Positions 26,218 to 34,759 of a DNA stretch of 59,630 bases are shown here, piece after piece (within the stretch, counting starts at the first letter, position 1; the number at the start of each line of letters is the position of its first letter). This DNA is from an uncultured Thiohalocapsa sp. (GTDB lineage Bacteria > Pseudomonadota > Gammaproteobacteria > Chromatiales > Chromatiaceae), in assembly GCF_913063425.1 (NCBI RefSeq), contig NZ_CAJXYK010000039.1, positions 1-59,630 of the forward strand, in the 5' to 3' direction. The position numbers and the translations under genes were made by a program. The notes below the pieces were generated by a model that saw only the letters and a program-made list of their open reading frames with translations, ran no database searches and was not told where the DNA came from.

Positions 26218-27180
26218 ATGACTGACCACGCCGAGCAGCATGGCCCGGCCACGGGCTGCGGCCAGGCACAGGGGAGCAGCGCGCCGGGCGCCCCGCCCCA
26301 AGCCGCTGGCTACGCCATGCCTGGCACCGGGCAGGCGCAGCCCGGCCCCGGGCCGGGGCATCCGCACCAGGCTGCACCGGCAGGGGCAGCGGGCGCAGGC
26401 GACACCGCCGGACAGCGCGCGCCCGGCATGGCGATGTTCGGCGGACCTGCACCGGCTGGCCCGGGACCTTACGGGCCTGCGCCGGTGGGCCCGCTCCCCC
26501 ACGGACCAGCGGCAGTTGCTGCGCACGGCATGCAGCCCGTGCACCAGGGCGTGCACCAGGGCGTGCCGCCGGGGATGGCGGGCGGCATGCCGGGCAGCGC
26601 ACCCGGGCCCATGCCGCCGGCAGCCCAGCATCCGCATCCCGCCGCCGCTGCCGGGGCCTATGGTCCGCATGCCCATGCCATGGGTTATGGACCAGCACAG
26701 ACCATGGCTTACGGCCACCCCGCAGCGGGTGGTGCAGCCCATCCGGCACAGTTCGCGGGCGTTGCTCATGCCGGGATGGCGCCCGGCATGGCACCCGGCA
26801 TGCCCCCCGGTATCCCACCCGGTATCCCCGCAAGCGGGGCAGCAGGCTTGCCACCCGCCGGCATGGCGGCGGCGCCCGGCCCGGTTGCCGCGCAGTCACC
26901 TGCCGCGGACGGCAGACCGCGGGCAGGTATGGCGGAGATGCTCGAGGAGCTCGCCGGCGGCGGCAATGGGCTTGCGAGCCTGGGCCGCATGCTGAGCCTC
27001 GATGACTCAGAGTTCTGGAAGGGGGCGCTGGTGGGCGCGGCGGCGGTGCTGCTGCTCACAAATGAATCCATGCAGGACATGCTCTTCAAGACCGGCGCCC
27101 GGGCCAAGGAAGCAGTGCAGTCCGGGGCCGGCAAGCTCAAGGAAACCGCCGCCGCCGCAAAGACCGAGGCCGGGTCCTGA
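26218..27180 (+). CDS. His/Met/Pro/Gly-rich low-complexity protein with C-terminal membrane-anchor domain (LLTNE domain)
   Basis: 320 residues. Residues 1-235 are disordered and rich in Gly, Pro, Ala, His and Met, with local repeats such as APGMAPGMPPGIPPGIP and HQGVHQGV; many His and Met could bind metal. Residues ~258-320 form a conserved-looking module: FWKGALVGAAAVLLLTNESM, then an amphipathic helix with AKEAVQSGAGKLKE. The same module, FVRGLLIGAAAAYLLTNEDV, ends the protein at 27953-28402. The transmembrane helix plus helical tail recalls YtxH-like proteins. The ATG at 26218 has AAGGAG. Possibly a membrane-bound scaffold for iron compartment formation; that role is inference. Confidence 0.7.
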   Translation: MTDHAEQHGPATGCGQAQGSSAPGAPPQAAGYAMPGTGQAQPGPGPGHPHQAAPAGAAGAGDTAGQRAPGMAMFGGPAPAGPGPYGPAPVGPLPHGPAAVAAHGMQPVHQGVHQGVPPGMAGGMPGSAPGPMPPAAQHPHPAAAAGAYGPHAHAMGYGPAQTMAYGHPAAGGAAHPAQFAGVAHAGMAPGMAPGMPPGIPPGIPASGAAGLPPAGMAAAPGPVAAQSPAADGRPRAGMAEMLEELAGGGNGLASLGRMLSLDDSEFWKGALVGAAAVLLLTNESMQDMLFKTGARAKEAVQSGAGKLKETAAAAKTEAGS

Positions 27181-27351
27181 GCCCAGGGCACCCTCTGCCC
27201 AAGCATTCAGACGGCCGGGCGCGTGCATACCCGAACCCGCCGCCGCATGCGATCTCGCCCGCATGCGGCGCCAGGCCGCCGCGCCGCCTCGGCAGACCCA
27301 AGCAACCGACCACCGCCCGCGCCCCGGGGCGCAACCCAGCGAGATTCGACC

Positions 27352-27810
27352 ATGAGCGACCATCGTTACGACTCCCTGTTCCTAGACGCCGCCGCTGCGC
27401 GCTCAGGCGGGTGGCTGGCACCCGCAGCCCAGTACCCAAACCAGGATACGGCTTATCCAGCGCCCTGCGCCGGCTACGGCGGCACCAGCCCCTTTGGCAA
27501 TGTCGTCGAGATGGGCAAGCTCGGCGCTGTGGTGGGCCTCTGCGGCGCAGGCGCCGCCAATCTGCATCGACTCCAGGCGGGCGACACCGATACCCGCGGC
27601 GCGGTGCTCGACACGCTGCGCGGCGGCGCCGTCGCCGGTGTCACCACCGCGGCGGCCACGCTGGTGGCCTCGCGCTTCAGCTCCGGCACCCTCGCCTTCG
27701 CGGCGACCCTGGTCACGGGCACGGCCGTGGCCTATGCCCTCACCGCGGAATCGCCCCCTGACAGCGCCGTCATCGCCGCGGATGCCGCCGGCGAGGCCGG
27801 GTCGACATGA
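27352..27810 (+). CDS. Small Gly/Ala-rich membrane protein in ATPase cluster
   Basis: 152 residues. After a polar Tyr/Pro-containing N-terminus (MSDHRYDSLFLDAAAARSGG) come hydrophobic glycine-zipper-like segments: GNVVEMGKLGAVVGLCGAGAA (residues ~45-65), GGAVAGVTTAAATLVA, and FAATLVTGTAVAYAL. This suggests two or three membrane helices of the closely packed GxxxG type. No family recognised. It lies 171 bases after the LLTNE-domain gene and 142 bases before its paralog, on the same strand. The reading frame uses much less Arg than the alternative frames, supporting it as coding. Confidence 0.6.
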   Translation: MSDHRYDSLFLDAAAARSGGWLAPAAQYPNQDTAYPAPCAGYGGTSPFGNVVEMGKLGAVVGLCGAGAANLHRLQAGDTDTRGAVLDTLRGGAVAGVTTAAATLVASRFSSGTLAFAATLVTGTAVAYALTAESPPDSAVIAADAAGEAGST

Positions 27811-27952
27811 CCCGCACGTCGCGCCCGCACCGCTCCCGAACACCCTGCCGCAGCAGCCATTCGACGGATCAGCAGCACCGCCGGCGGCGCGCAGCGCGCC
27901 CAAGGCATGACCATCCCCCGGCCGCCGAGCCCAAGCACGAGGACTGCAGCCC

Positions 27953-28402
27953 ATGAGCGCCCCAGGCCATCCTTACACCCACGGCCATGCTGCCATGACG
28001 CCGACCGGGCTCCCCAGCCCGCAGCCCGCCGCGATGCCGCCGCAGGCCGGCGTGGCGCCCATCTTGGGTCAGCCGGCACCGAGCTACCCGGCGCCCTACC
28101 CCGTGGCCTATCCGGGCACCTATGCGCCGATGGCAGGCATGCAGCCCATGCCGACGGCGGTCCAGCCGGCGCCGCGACAGCCGCAGCCGGTGATGACCAG
28201 CGGCAGCGAGCGCTTCGTGCGCGGCCTGCTCATCGGCGCCGCCGCGGCCTACCTGCTCACCAACGAGGACGTGCAGCGCACCGTCATCAAGGGCGCCGTC
28301 AAGGTCTGGTCCACGCTGCAGGGCGGCATCGAAGAGGCCAAGGAGCGCTTCCGCGACGCCGAGGCCGAGATCCAGGCGGCGGCTGCCGATAAGCACGCCT
28401 GA
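27953..28402 (+). CDS. Pro/Met-rich protein with C-terminal LLTNE membrane-anchor domain (paralog of 26218-27180)
   Basis: 149 residues. The first ~80 residues are Pro, Ala, Tyr, Met and His rich (for example PSYPAPYPVAYPGTYAPMAG). From residue ~82 it shows SERFVRGLLIGAAAAYLLTN followed by EDVQRTVIKGAVKVWSTLQG and an acidic amphipathic helix. The module aligns without gaps to the C-terminus of the 26218 protein over the ~30 residues around LLTNE. The P-type ATPase gene starts 9 bases after its stop, so the two are very likely cotranscribed. Function unknown; inferred partner of the ATPase. Confidence 0.72.
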   Translation: MSAPGHPYTHGHAAMTPTGLPSPQPAAMPPQAGVAPILGQPAPSYPAPYPVAYPGTYAPMAGMQPMPTAVQPAPRQPQPVMTSGSERFVRGLLIGAAAAYLLTNEDVQRTVIKGAVKVWSTLQGGIEEAKERFRDAEAEIQAAAADKHA

Positions 28403-28410
28403 GGCCGCGC

Positions 28411-30588
28411 ATGGCCGCCGTCGTCGCGCACATCCGCCCCGTCAGCCGACCACCCGCGGCGCCGGCTGCACCGGCGCCCGCCCCGACGCCGGGCATCGAC
28501 TATCGCATCGTGCACGAGGTGCCCGGGCGCATCCGCCTGCGCATCCCGGCCCTGGGCCGCTCCGGCTGTGAGGCGGCCTGGATGGAGGCCTGGATGGACG
28601 CGGCCGCCGCCGTCACCGAGGCGCGCGCCAACCCTGTCGCCGGGTCACTGGTGCTGCGCTACACGGGCGGTGCGGCGGCGCGCGAGGCCCTGCTGCACCG
28701 GCTTCAGGCCTTCACCCCGGAGCGGATCGACGGGCTCGCGGATGACTGCGGCCGCGAGGCCGCGGCCGCCCCCATGGTCACCACCCTGCTGACGCTCGCG
28801 GCGCTGCCCTTCCTGACGCCGCCGATGCAGATGCTGCTGACCCTGGTGAATCTCGGCTCCACCCTGGCGAAGGGCGCTGAGACCCTGCTGCGCAAGGGCG
28901 TGAAGGTGGAGGTGCTGGATGCGGTGGCCGTCGGCCTCGCCGCCGCCAGCGGCAAGCCCTACACCGCCAACATCACGGATCTGCTGCTGGACCTGGGCGA
29001 GTACCTGGAGCAGCGTACCGCCCGCCAGTCCGACCGGCTGCTGCGCCGGCTGCTGCGCCCGGACCCGGCCATGGCCTGGGTGGAGCGCGACGGAGAGCTG
29101 ACGCAGATCGCAGGCGACCAGGTCCGCGCCGGCGAGCTGGTGGTCATCGGCCCCGGCGAGACGGTGCCCGTGGACGGCCATGTCCACGCCGGCACGGCGC
29201 TGGTGAATCAGTCCACGGTCACCGGCGAGGACCTGCCGGTGCGCAAGGAGCCGCCTGCGCGTGTCATCGCCGGCTCCGTGCTGGTGGAGGGCCGCCTGCG
29301 CGTCACGGCCACCCGGGTCGGCGCCGACACCACCACGGCGCGGGTGGCGCGCTTCATTCAGGAGTCCCTGGACCGCGGCGCCGACACCCAGCGGCTCGCC
29401 GACGAGCTGGCGGACAAGCGCGTCTACCTGACCCTCGGCACCGGGGCTGCGGTGTATGCGCTCACGCGGGACCTGACCCGGCTGCAGTCGGTGTTCCTGG
29501 TGGACTATGCCTGTGCCCTGAAGCTCGGCACGCCGGTGGCCTTCAAGTCCGGCATGGTGCGTGCTGCGGACCACGGCGTGCTGATGAAGGGCGGCGACGC
29601 CATCGAGCGTCTCGCCGGCGTGGACACCCTGGTGTTCGACAAGACCGGCACCCTGACCCACAGCGACCTCATGGTCACGGATGTGCACGTCTTCCCCAAC
29701 GACCTGGGCTGCACGGAGCAGCAGCTGCTCGCACTGGTGGCCTCAGTGGAGGAGCACGCGAGCCATCCGGTGGCGGCAGCCGTGGTGGAGGCGGCGCGTG
29801 AGCGTGACCTGGCCCACATCTCCCACGGCGAGGTGGACTACCTGGTGGCCCATGGCCTGAGTGCCGATGTGGACGCCGGCGGGCGCATCGTCGTCGGCAG
29901 CCGGCACTATCTGGAAGAGCACATGGACATCGGCTTCGCCGCCCACCAGACCCTGGTGGAGGGCTTGCAGGAGGCGGGCAAGATCCTGCTCTACGTCGGC
30001 AGCCACCGCGGCCCGCTCGGGGTCATCGCGCTGCGCGACACCCTGCGTGCGGACGCCGCCGCCACCGTGGCGCGGCTGCGCGCCCTGGGCATCCGGCAAG
30101 TCCTGATGATCACCGGCGACCGTCAGGAGAAGGCCGCAGCCCTGGCCGCGGAGCTCGGCCTGGACGCCTTCCATGCACAGGTGGAGCCGGAGGAGAAGGC
30201 ACAGATCGTCGAGGCCCTGCGGGCCGACGGCCACCGGGTGGGCTTCGTCGGCGACGGCGTCAACGATGGTCCGGCCCTCAGCGTGGCCGATGTCGGCATC
30301 GCCATGCCGCGCGGGGCGGACATCGCCCGTGCCACCGCGGACGTGGTGCTGCTCGACGACCAGCTCACCGGCATCGCCGATGCCCGGGAGATCGCCGGCA
30401 AGACCATGCGCCTGATCCGCGGCAACTTCACCGCCGCCAGCACCATCAACACGGGCATCCTGGGCGGCGCCGTGCTCGGCTGGCTGTCACCCGTGGCCAG
30501 CGCCCTGCTGCACAACGGCGCCACCATCGCTGTGCTGCTCAATGCCCTGAAGGGCGTCTCTATCGAAGGGCGCGCTGCTGAGCCGTGA
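28411..30588 (+). CDS. P1B-type heavy-metal ATPase with N-terminal HMA-like domain, FezB/CtpC-like
   Basis: 725 residues. The N-terminal HMA-like domain has VPGRIRLR (residues ~37-44) and no CxxC metal site. Core motifs are TGE (271-273), DKTGT with phosphorylated Asp410, HP in EEHASHP, and GDGVNDGPALS. The TM4 metal-site sequence is DYACALKLGTP with a lone Cys368, not CPC, SPC or TPC. Few membrane helices precede the actuator domain. These traits fit the P1B-6 class, which includes FezB of ferrosome clusters; CtpC-like Mn/Fe exporters are the alternative. The gene follows two LLTNE-module genes 9 to ~2200 bases upstream and precedes an HMA-like small gene with its own Fur-like box. Confidence 0.82.
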   Translation: MAAVVAHIRPVSRPPAAPAAPAPAPTPGIDYRIVHEVPGRIRLRIPALGRSGCEAAWMEAWMDAAAAVTEARANPVAGSLVLRYTGGAAAREALLHRLQAFTPERIDGLADDCGREAAAAPMVTTLLTLAALPFLTPPMQMLLTLVNLGSTLAKGAETLLRKGVKVEVLDAVAVGLAAASGKPYTANITDLLLDLGEYLEQRTARQSDRLLRRLLRPDPAMAWVERDGELTQIAGDQVRAGELVVIGPGETVPVDGHVHAGTALVNQSTVTGEDLPVRKEPPARVIAGSVLVEGRLRVTATRVGADTTTARVARFIQESLDRGADTQRLADELADKRVYLTLGTGAAVYALTRDLTRLQSVFLVDYACALKLGTPVAFKSGMVRAADHGVLMKGGDAIERLAGVDTLVFDKTGTLTHSDLMVTDVHVFPNDLGCTEQQLLALVASVEEHASHPVAAAVVEAARERDLAHISHGEVDYLVAHGLSADVDAGGRIVVGSRHYLEEHMDIGFAAHQTLVEGLQEAGKILLYVGSHRGPLGVIALRDTLRADAAATVARLRALGIRQVLMITGDRQEKAAALAAELGLDAFHAQVEPEEKAQIVEALRADGHRVGFVGDGVNDGPALSVADVGIAMPRGADIARATADVVLLDDQLTGIADAREIAGKTMRLIRGNFTAASTINTGILGGAVLGWLSPVASALLHNGATIAVLLNALKGVSIEGRAAEP

Positions 30589-30713
30589 ACAGGGCATCAC
30601 GACGGCCCGGCGGCGGTCTTGAGTTGGGGGGGACCGCCGAGATAACTGGGGCGCCAAATCGCAGTTCGTCATACCGTCCTCACAACTGGGTGGCGGACCC
30701 GAGTTAGGGTTAC

Positions 30714-30790
30714 CGTCCCCAGAGCTGTCCCCAGAGCTCGTCCCCAGAGCTCGTCCCCAGAGCTCGTCCCCAGAGCTCGTCCCCAGAGCC
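30714..30790. repeat. 13-bp tandem repeat, about six copies
   Basis: The unit CGTCCCCAGAGCT is repeated head to tail, with the first copy one base shorter and the last diverging into CCAGAGCCCTCGG. It lies between the ATPase and the HMA-like gene. Confidence 0.85.
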
Positions 30791-30962
30791 CTCGGTCCCG
30801 GCAATTTTTCGTTAGAGTTACTGTCACCGTTATTTTGCACAGGCAAGTCACGGCTGGGCATGGGCGACAGTCCCGGTGACGCGCCGGTGCGCGCCGCTGG
30901 TCAGGGAGAATCGGCGCTGGGGCACGCAGGTGCGAAGCCCGGGCTGCGCGGGAGTTGACTCG

Positions 30963-30981
30963 AATGCGAATCGTTCGTATT
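30963..30981 (+). promoter_or_regulatory. Fur-like operator upstream of HMA-like gene
   Basis: AATGCGAATCGTTCGTATT is a near palindrome (7 of 9 positions pair across the centre). It is 38 bases upstream of the ATG at 31019 and shares TGCGAATCGTTCG with the reverse complement of the 37880 site. Confidence 0.75.
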
Positions 30982-31018
30982 CTTTGTTCCGTTCTTATCC
31001 TTGGTTGAGACTCCTGAC

Positions 31019-31372
31019 ATGGGCCAGTACATCCACCACGTTCCCGGTCGCATCCGTATCCGTTCCAACGCCTTCCACTGCGAGGGCGAGCGCGCTGCCG
31101 CCGCGCAGGCGGAGCTGCTCGCCATGGACGGTATCCGCAGTGTGCAGGTCAGACCGCGGTCGTCGAGCCTGATCGTGCAATACGACCCGCAGCGGATCTC
31201 CCATGCCACCCTGTTCGCGGCACTGGAAGACCTCGGCTGCATGGCGCCGGTGCGCCGCGACACCACGCATGTGCGCCAGATCGGCGAAACCTTCGGCAAG
31301 GCCCTGGTGGGCGCCGTGATGCAGAAGGCGGTGGAGCAATCCGCCCGCAGCCTGGTGACGGGGATCGTCTGA
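31019..31372 (+). CDS. Small HMA-like protein (VPGRIRIR motif), possible FezC-like ferrosome protein
   Basis: 117 residues. Residues 1-75 look like a ferredoxin-like HMA fold: YIHHVPGRIRIRS at the start, RSVQVRPRSSSLIVQYDP in the middle, ATLFAALEDLGC at the end, with no CxxC. Residues ~85-117 form an amphipathic or membrane helix (GETFGKALVGAVMQKAVEQS). The VPGRIR motif matches the N-terminus of the P-type ATPase encoded upstream. The ATG at 31019 was chosen over the TTG at 31001. It has its own Fur-like box 38 bases upstream. Small HMA-like proteins with this R-rich motif accompany P1B-6 ATPases in ferrosome clusters; function here is inference. Confidence 0.75.
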   Translation: MGQYIHHVPGRIRIRSNAFHCEGERAAAAQAELLAMDGIRSVQVRPRSSSLIVQYDPQRISHATLFAALEDLGCMAPVRRDTTHVRQIGETFGKALVGAVMQKAVEQSARSLVTGIV

Positions 31373-31474
31373 CGCCGCCGCAGCCGCCCGGCGTACGGGA
31401 GGAGCGGGGGCGGCGCGACACACTCGCCGGCGCCGTGCTGTGGAGAGCTCGATGCCATATGATCACTTGCCCCC

Positions 31475-31519
31475 GGCGGACTGAAGTCCGCCTGCCCCAG
31501 GGTGCCGACTTCAGTCGGC
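31475..31519. repeat. Full copy of dispersed double-hairpin intergenic element
   Basis: Hairpin 1, GGCGGACTGAAGTCCGCC (31475-31492, perfect), spacer TGCCCCAGGGT, hairpin 2, GCCGACTTCAGTCGGC (31504-31519, perfect), followed by GTACCCGGGG. It lies in the convergent gap between the HMA-like gene and the parvulin gene, where it could act as a bidirectional terminator. Confidence 0.8.
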
Positions 31520-31660
31520 GTACCCGGGGCGGCCTCGCCACGTCGGCGCTGATGCACCAGCCTTGCGCCGGGGCCGCCCCATCGCCCGGTGGCGGCGGCG
31601 CCGGTCAGCGCGCAAGGCAAGCGGCGCCAACCGTGGCAGACGCTGCGACGCAGCAGCCTT

Positions 31661-33940
31661 TCAGTAGTCCAGCAGGTACTCGTACACCTGGATCTGCTCG
31701 GCGCGGCGCCGCTCGTCCACGGCGTCATCGAGCCGCTCGCTGAGGACGTTGCGCTTCAGCATATCCATCGGCATGGTCGGCTGTTCTGCGAGCGCTGCGT
31801 CGATGTCAGCGGCGTTGGCGCCGAAGGCCGCCAGCATGCTGCGGCCATTGCGCTGCCACCAGGCCCGCGCATCGCCGTCGCTGACATTATCCAGCTTGCG
31901 CAGAAAGTCACGCTCGAAGGCGACTGCGAGCGCCCGGTCACGCGCCTGCTCGAGGGCGATCTCGCGGTCGCGCTCGGCACGCAGGGCCTCCAGCGCCAGG
32001 GCTTCCTCCGCCGCATCAGCGAGACGCGCACCGATCTCCTCTGCGACATCCCCGAAGCGCGCATAGGCCGGGTCCTGCACCTCCCGCAGCCGCACCACGA
32101 AGTGGCCGAGGTCCGTCGTCAGGACGTCGCTCACCTGACCCGGTGCGAGCGTTGCCGCAGACGCCGCCACCGCCGCCGGCAGGTCCGTGCCACGGACGGA
32201 CTCGACCCCGCGCTCCGCCAGGATGGCGTCGAAGATTGCCTCGCGCTCGGCCGGCGTGGCGGCTGCGGCCACCTCACGCAGACGTGCCAGTCCGTCGTCA
32301 GCACCGCCGGAGACCAGCACGTCCAGGACGCGCACGGGGGCGTCGAGCTGGAAGGTCTCGCGCTGCGCGTCATAGTACGCCTGCTTCTCGTCGTCGGGGA
32401 TCTTGGCAGCGCGCAGGCGACGGACGATCTCGTCCTCCACCTCCGCCAACGGCCGATAGACCTGGCGCCTGCGAGCATCCACGCGCACCAGGAAGGTCCC
32501 CAGATCCGTTGTCACGGGGCCGCCGAAGACGCCCTGCTTCAGGCTCCGCGCGAGGTGGAGCAAAGGCTTCGGCAGGTCCGCCTCGGTGACGGTGCGCCCG
32601 GCAATGCCGGCCGGGGTCGCTCCGTCGGCCAGGGCCTTCAGCACAGCCTCCCCCTCCGCCTTCGACGCGACGCCGATGACCGTCGCCCGCTCGATGGGCG
32701 CATCCGACCACCTGGCCACCAGCTTGACCACCATGACACCCAGGGCGGCGGGGATGGGCTCACTCACCTGTCCGACGTCGAGCAGTCGCACCGCAGGCCG
32801 GACCGACTCAGGCAGGCCGGCCATGGGCACCAGGCCCGGCGTCTGGTCGGGTGTCGCAGGGTCCGATTCCGAAGGCTCGGCCGCCGGCGCGGCGAAGAGC
32901 GGCTTGGCCTCCTCGGCCAGCGCCGTCTCGGCAGCGGTCACGGATGGGAAAGTGCGCACCTGAACCAAGGCCTGGTCGAAGGGATTGCGCGCCACCAGCC
33001 GCGCCACATACCAGCCTGCGGGCGTTGCGATGACGTCGGTCATGTCCCCGGGCTCAGCGTGGAACAGGGCGTCGCGAACCGCCTGCGGCAGCCGCTCGCC
33101 GCGGATGGGCTCCGCCCCCAGCCAATGGCGTGGATCATCCGGCGCCTTGGCGATGGCATCACGCAGGGCGGTGGCCGCCGCCTCGGTGCCGCGCACAGCG
33201 AGGAGCACCTCGGTGCCGATGTCCGGGGTGCGGAATGCCTCCAGATGCTCGCGGTAGTACTGCGCCACCGCAGCGTCCGGGATCTGGTACTTGTCCACAT
33301 TCACCAGCGCGGCACCCGGATGGGCCGTCTCTTCCAGTGCGAGTGCAACGCGCTGCTCCACCCGCGGGTCTTCAGCAAGGCCCGCGTCCTCGGCCATGAG
33401 CGCCAGGAGCCGCTTGCGGATCATCCCGTCCAGGGCGTTCCTGCGCGCCTGGTACAGGTCCTCGCCGCGCGCACGCCCCACGCGCTGATTGAAATCCTGG
33501 ACCGTCAGGAAGGTCTCGCCGTGGCGGGTCACCAGCTCGGTCTCCGGGGACAGGTCCAGGCGGAGCTCCGCGGCATTGAAGATGCCTTTCATCAGCGCGG
33601 CGTCGTCGTGCTGTATACGCGTGCGCTCGTCGGCCTTCTCCAGCCCACGGATGGCCTCTTTGGAGGGCTTGTCCCTGGGCTCGCGTGTCGGCCTGGCCCC
33701 CGCCTCATGGGCCTGCTCCAATGCCCGGATGGCGTCCGCCGGCGCGGTCGCCGCGGGTCGCCGCGGGGACTCCAGCCGGCGCCGGGTCTGTTCTGATGAC
33801 TGCTCCAGGGCGTCCAGGACCTCCGGCGCCAGCTGCACCCCAGTATCAGCGGGCCCGGCGGCAGACGCCGGGCCGCTGAGGAAGGCCATGCAGGCACCGA
33901 CATGGATACCGAAACGAAGGAAGCGCAGCTGCAACGTCAT
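31661..33940 (-). CDS. Exported multi-module parvulin-type (PpiC/SurA-like) peptidyl-prolyl isomerase
   Basis: 759 residues from the ATG at 33940. A signal peptide (HVGACMAFLSGPASAAG) precedes a helical, Glu/Arg-rich N-terminal region. The SurA-like N-terminal chaperone part contains NALDGMIRKRLLALMAEDAG. Three parvulin-like modules then follow, around residues 265-330, 390-500 and 540-645, each ending in a pattern such as GWYVARLVAR, GTFLVRVDARR or GHFVVRLREV. Active-site residues look degenerate, as in chaperone-type parvulins. The C-terminal ~110 residues are helical. The genes upstream on the same strand encode two duplicated secreted Cys-containing proteins, possible clients. SurA normally has two modules; three is unusual. 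Confidence 0.75.
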   Translation of the reverse strand: MTLQLRFLRFGIHVGACMAFLSGPASAAGPADTGVQLAPEVLDALEQSSEQTRRRLESPRRPAATAPADAIRALEQAHEAGARPTREPRDKPSKEAIRGLEKADERTRIQHDDAALMKGIFNAAELRLDLSPETELVTRHGETFLTVQDFNQRVGRARGEDLYQARRNALDGMIRKRLLALMAEDAGLAEDPRVEQRVALALEETAHPGAALVNVDKYQIPDAAVAQYYREHLEAFRTPDIGTEVLLAVRGTEAAATALRDAIAKAPDDPRHWLGAEPIRGERLPQAVRDALFHAEPGDMTDVIATPAGWYVARLVARNPFDQALVQVRTFPSVTAAETALAEEAKPLFAAPAAEPSESDPATPDQTPGLVPMAGLPESVRPAVRLLDVGQVSEPIPAALGVMVVKLVARWSDAPIERATVIGVASKAEGEAVLKALADGATPAGIAGRTVTEADLPKPLLHLARSLKQGVFGGPVTTDLGTFLVRVDARRRQVYRPLAEVEDEIVRRLRAAKIPDDEKQAYYDAQRETFQLDAPVRVLDVLVSGGADDGLARLREVAAAATPAEREAIFDAILAERGVESVRGTDLPAAVAASAATLAPGQVSDVLTTDLGHFVVRLREVQDPAYARFGDVAEEIGARLADAAEEALALEALRAERDREIALEQARDRALAVAFERDFLRKLDNVSDGDARAWWQRNGRSMLAAFGANAADIDAALAEQPTMPMDMLKRNVLSERLDDAVDERRRAEQIQVYEYLLDY

Positions 33941-34196
33941 AAGATGCTCTGTGAACCGTCTGACGAAAAGGACCCCGCCCGGGGCGATTTCGGCACCGCA
34001 CAGTAACCTTTCTGGGCTGTGCCGGATCCGCAGCGCAACCGCAGGGCTCCGAATCAGGCATGCATCAGACCAGGCTCGACGGACGCCCCTGGGCTCGGCA
34101 GTACCCCGACGCGCCTGCAACCACAGCAGTGCTGTACGCGTCACGTACAGCAGCCTCAACGCCGGGAACCACCAAGGCGATCCGCGCAAAGGCCAG

Positions 34197-34559
34197 TCAC
34201 TCGGCCGCGATGCCGCAGGCAGCGGCGTCCGGACCGATGTCGTTCAGTCTGAACCTCGTCGGCACGATCGGATCGAAGGTCATGGCGCCGTAGATCGGCG
34301 CGTACTCCGTCAGGTATTTGGCCTCAAGCGCGGTGCAGAGCAGGTTGCCCACTGCGTCCAGCTCAATCACATAGGGCCCCGACTGGCTCTGAATGAGGGT
34401 CACACCGACGATGACGTCGCACTTGTCTTCGCCCGCGACGATCTCGACCTGGTCGAGGATGTGGAAACAGATGTCACGGGTGATGTCGGCCGCGGCCGGC
34501 TGCGCGCTCATTAAGCCGATGATGGTGAGACAAGGAGCCGCGAGTGCGCGCTCGCGCAT
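34197..34559 (-). CDS. Secreted small protein, tandem paralog 1
   Basis: 120 residues with a signal peptide ending at AQPAAA-DI. The mature part is ~95 residues with four cysteines (ICFHIL, DKCDVIV, NLLCTALE, AACG) and shared blocks QSGPYVIEL and YAPIYGAMTFDPI. The ATG at 34559 has AAGGAG. It aligns along its whole length with the next upstream gene (34760-35134), including the leader TAAGGAG-N-CGATCATGCG, so the pair arose by tandem duplication. The family was not recognised. The cysteines may form two disulfides. Confidence 0.72.
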   Translation of the reverse strand: MRERALAAPCLTIIGLMSAQPAAADITRDICFHILDQVEIVAGEDKCDVIVGVTLIQSQSGPYVIELDAVGNLLCTALEAKYLTEYAPIYGAMTFDPIVPTRFRLNDIGPDAAACGIAAE

Positions 34560-34759
34560 GATCGTCTCCTTACGATGGGGTTGTTTGAGTGACGACCTGC
34601 CCTGCCCGGCCGATTCCGCGTCAATTGGGGCAGGCGCAGCACCTGTGCCGGAGCCCAGACCACGCCTCGGGCAGACTCAGCAACACACCGAGCCCGGACA
34701 CAGCGGTCCGGACTCGGCCAGGCTCGCAACTAGGCTACGAGCCCTTCCCAGGTCTCGGC

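Larger units (their letters stand above)
30589..31018. other. Intergenic gap with tandem repeat and Fur-like promoter
   Basis: No gene is supported; the open frame on the minus strand here is only a translation of the 13-base repeat at 30714-30790. After the repeat the sequence turns AT-rich (30800-30845), then carries the Fur-like box at 30963-30981. Confidence 0.55.

Noticed and set aside
30487-30861. 124-aa minus-strand frame with GTSSGDELWGR repeats
   Set aside because: The repeated peptide is only the translation of the 13-base DNA repeat; part of the frame is antisense to the ATPase.
31589-33796. 735-aa open frame on the plus strand
   Set aside because: Antisense of the parvulin gene, which has a signal peptide and PpiC-like modules.
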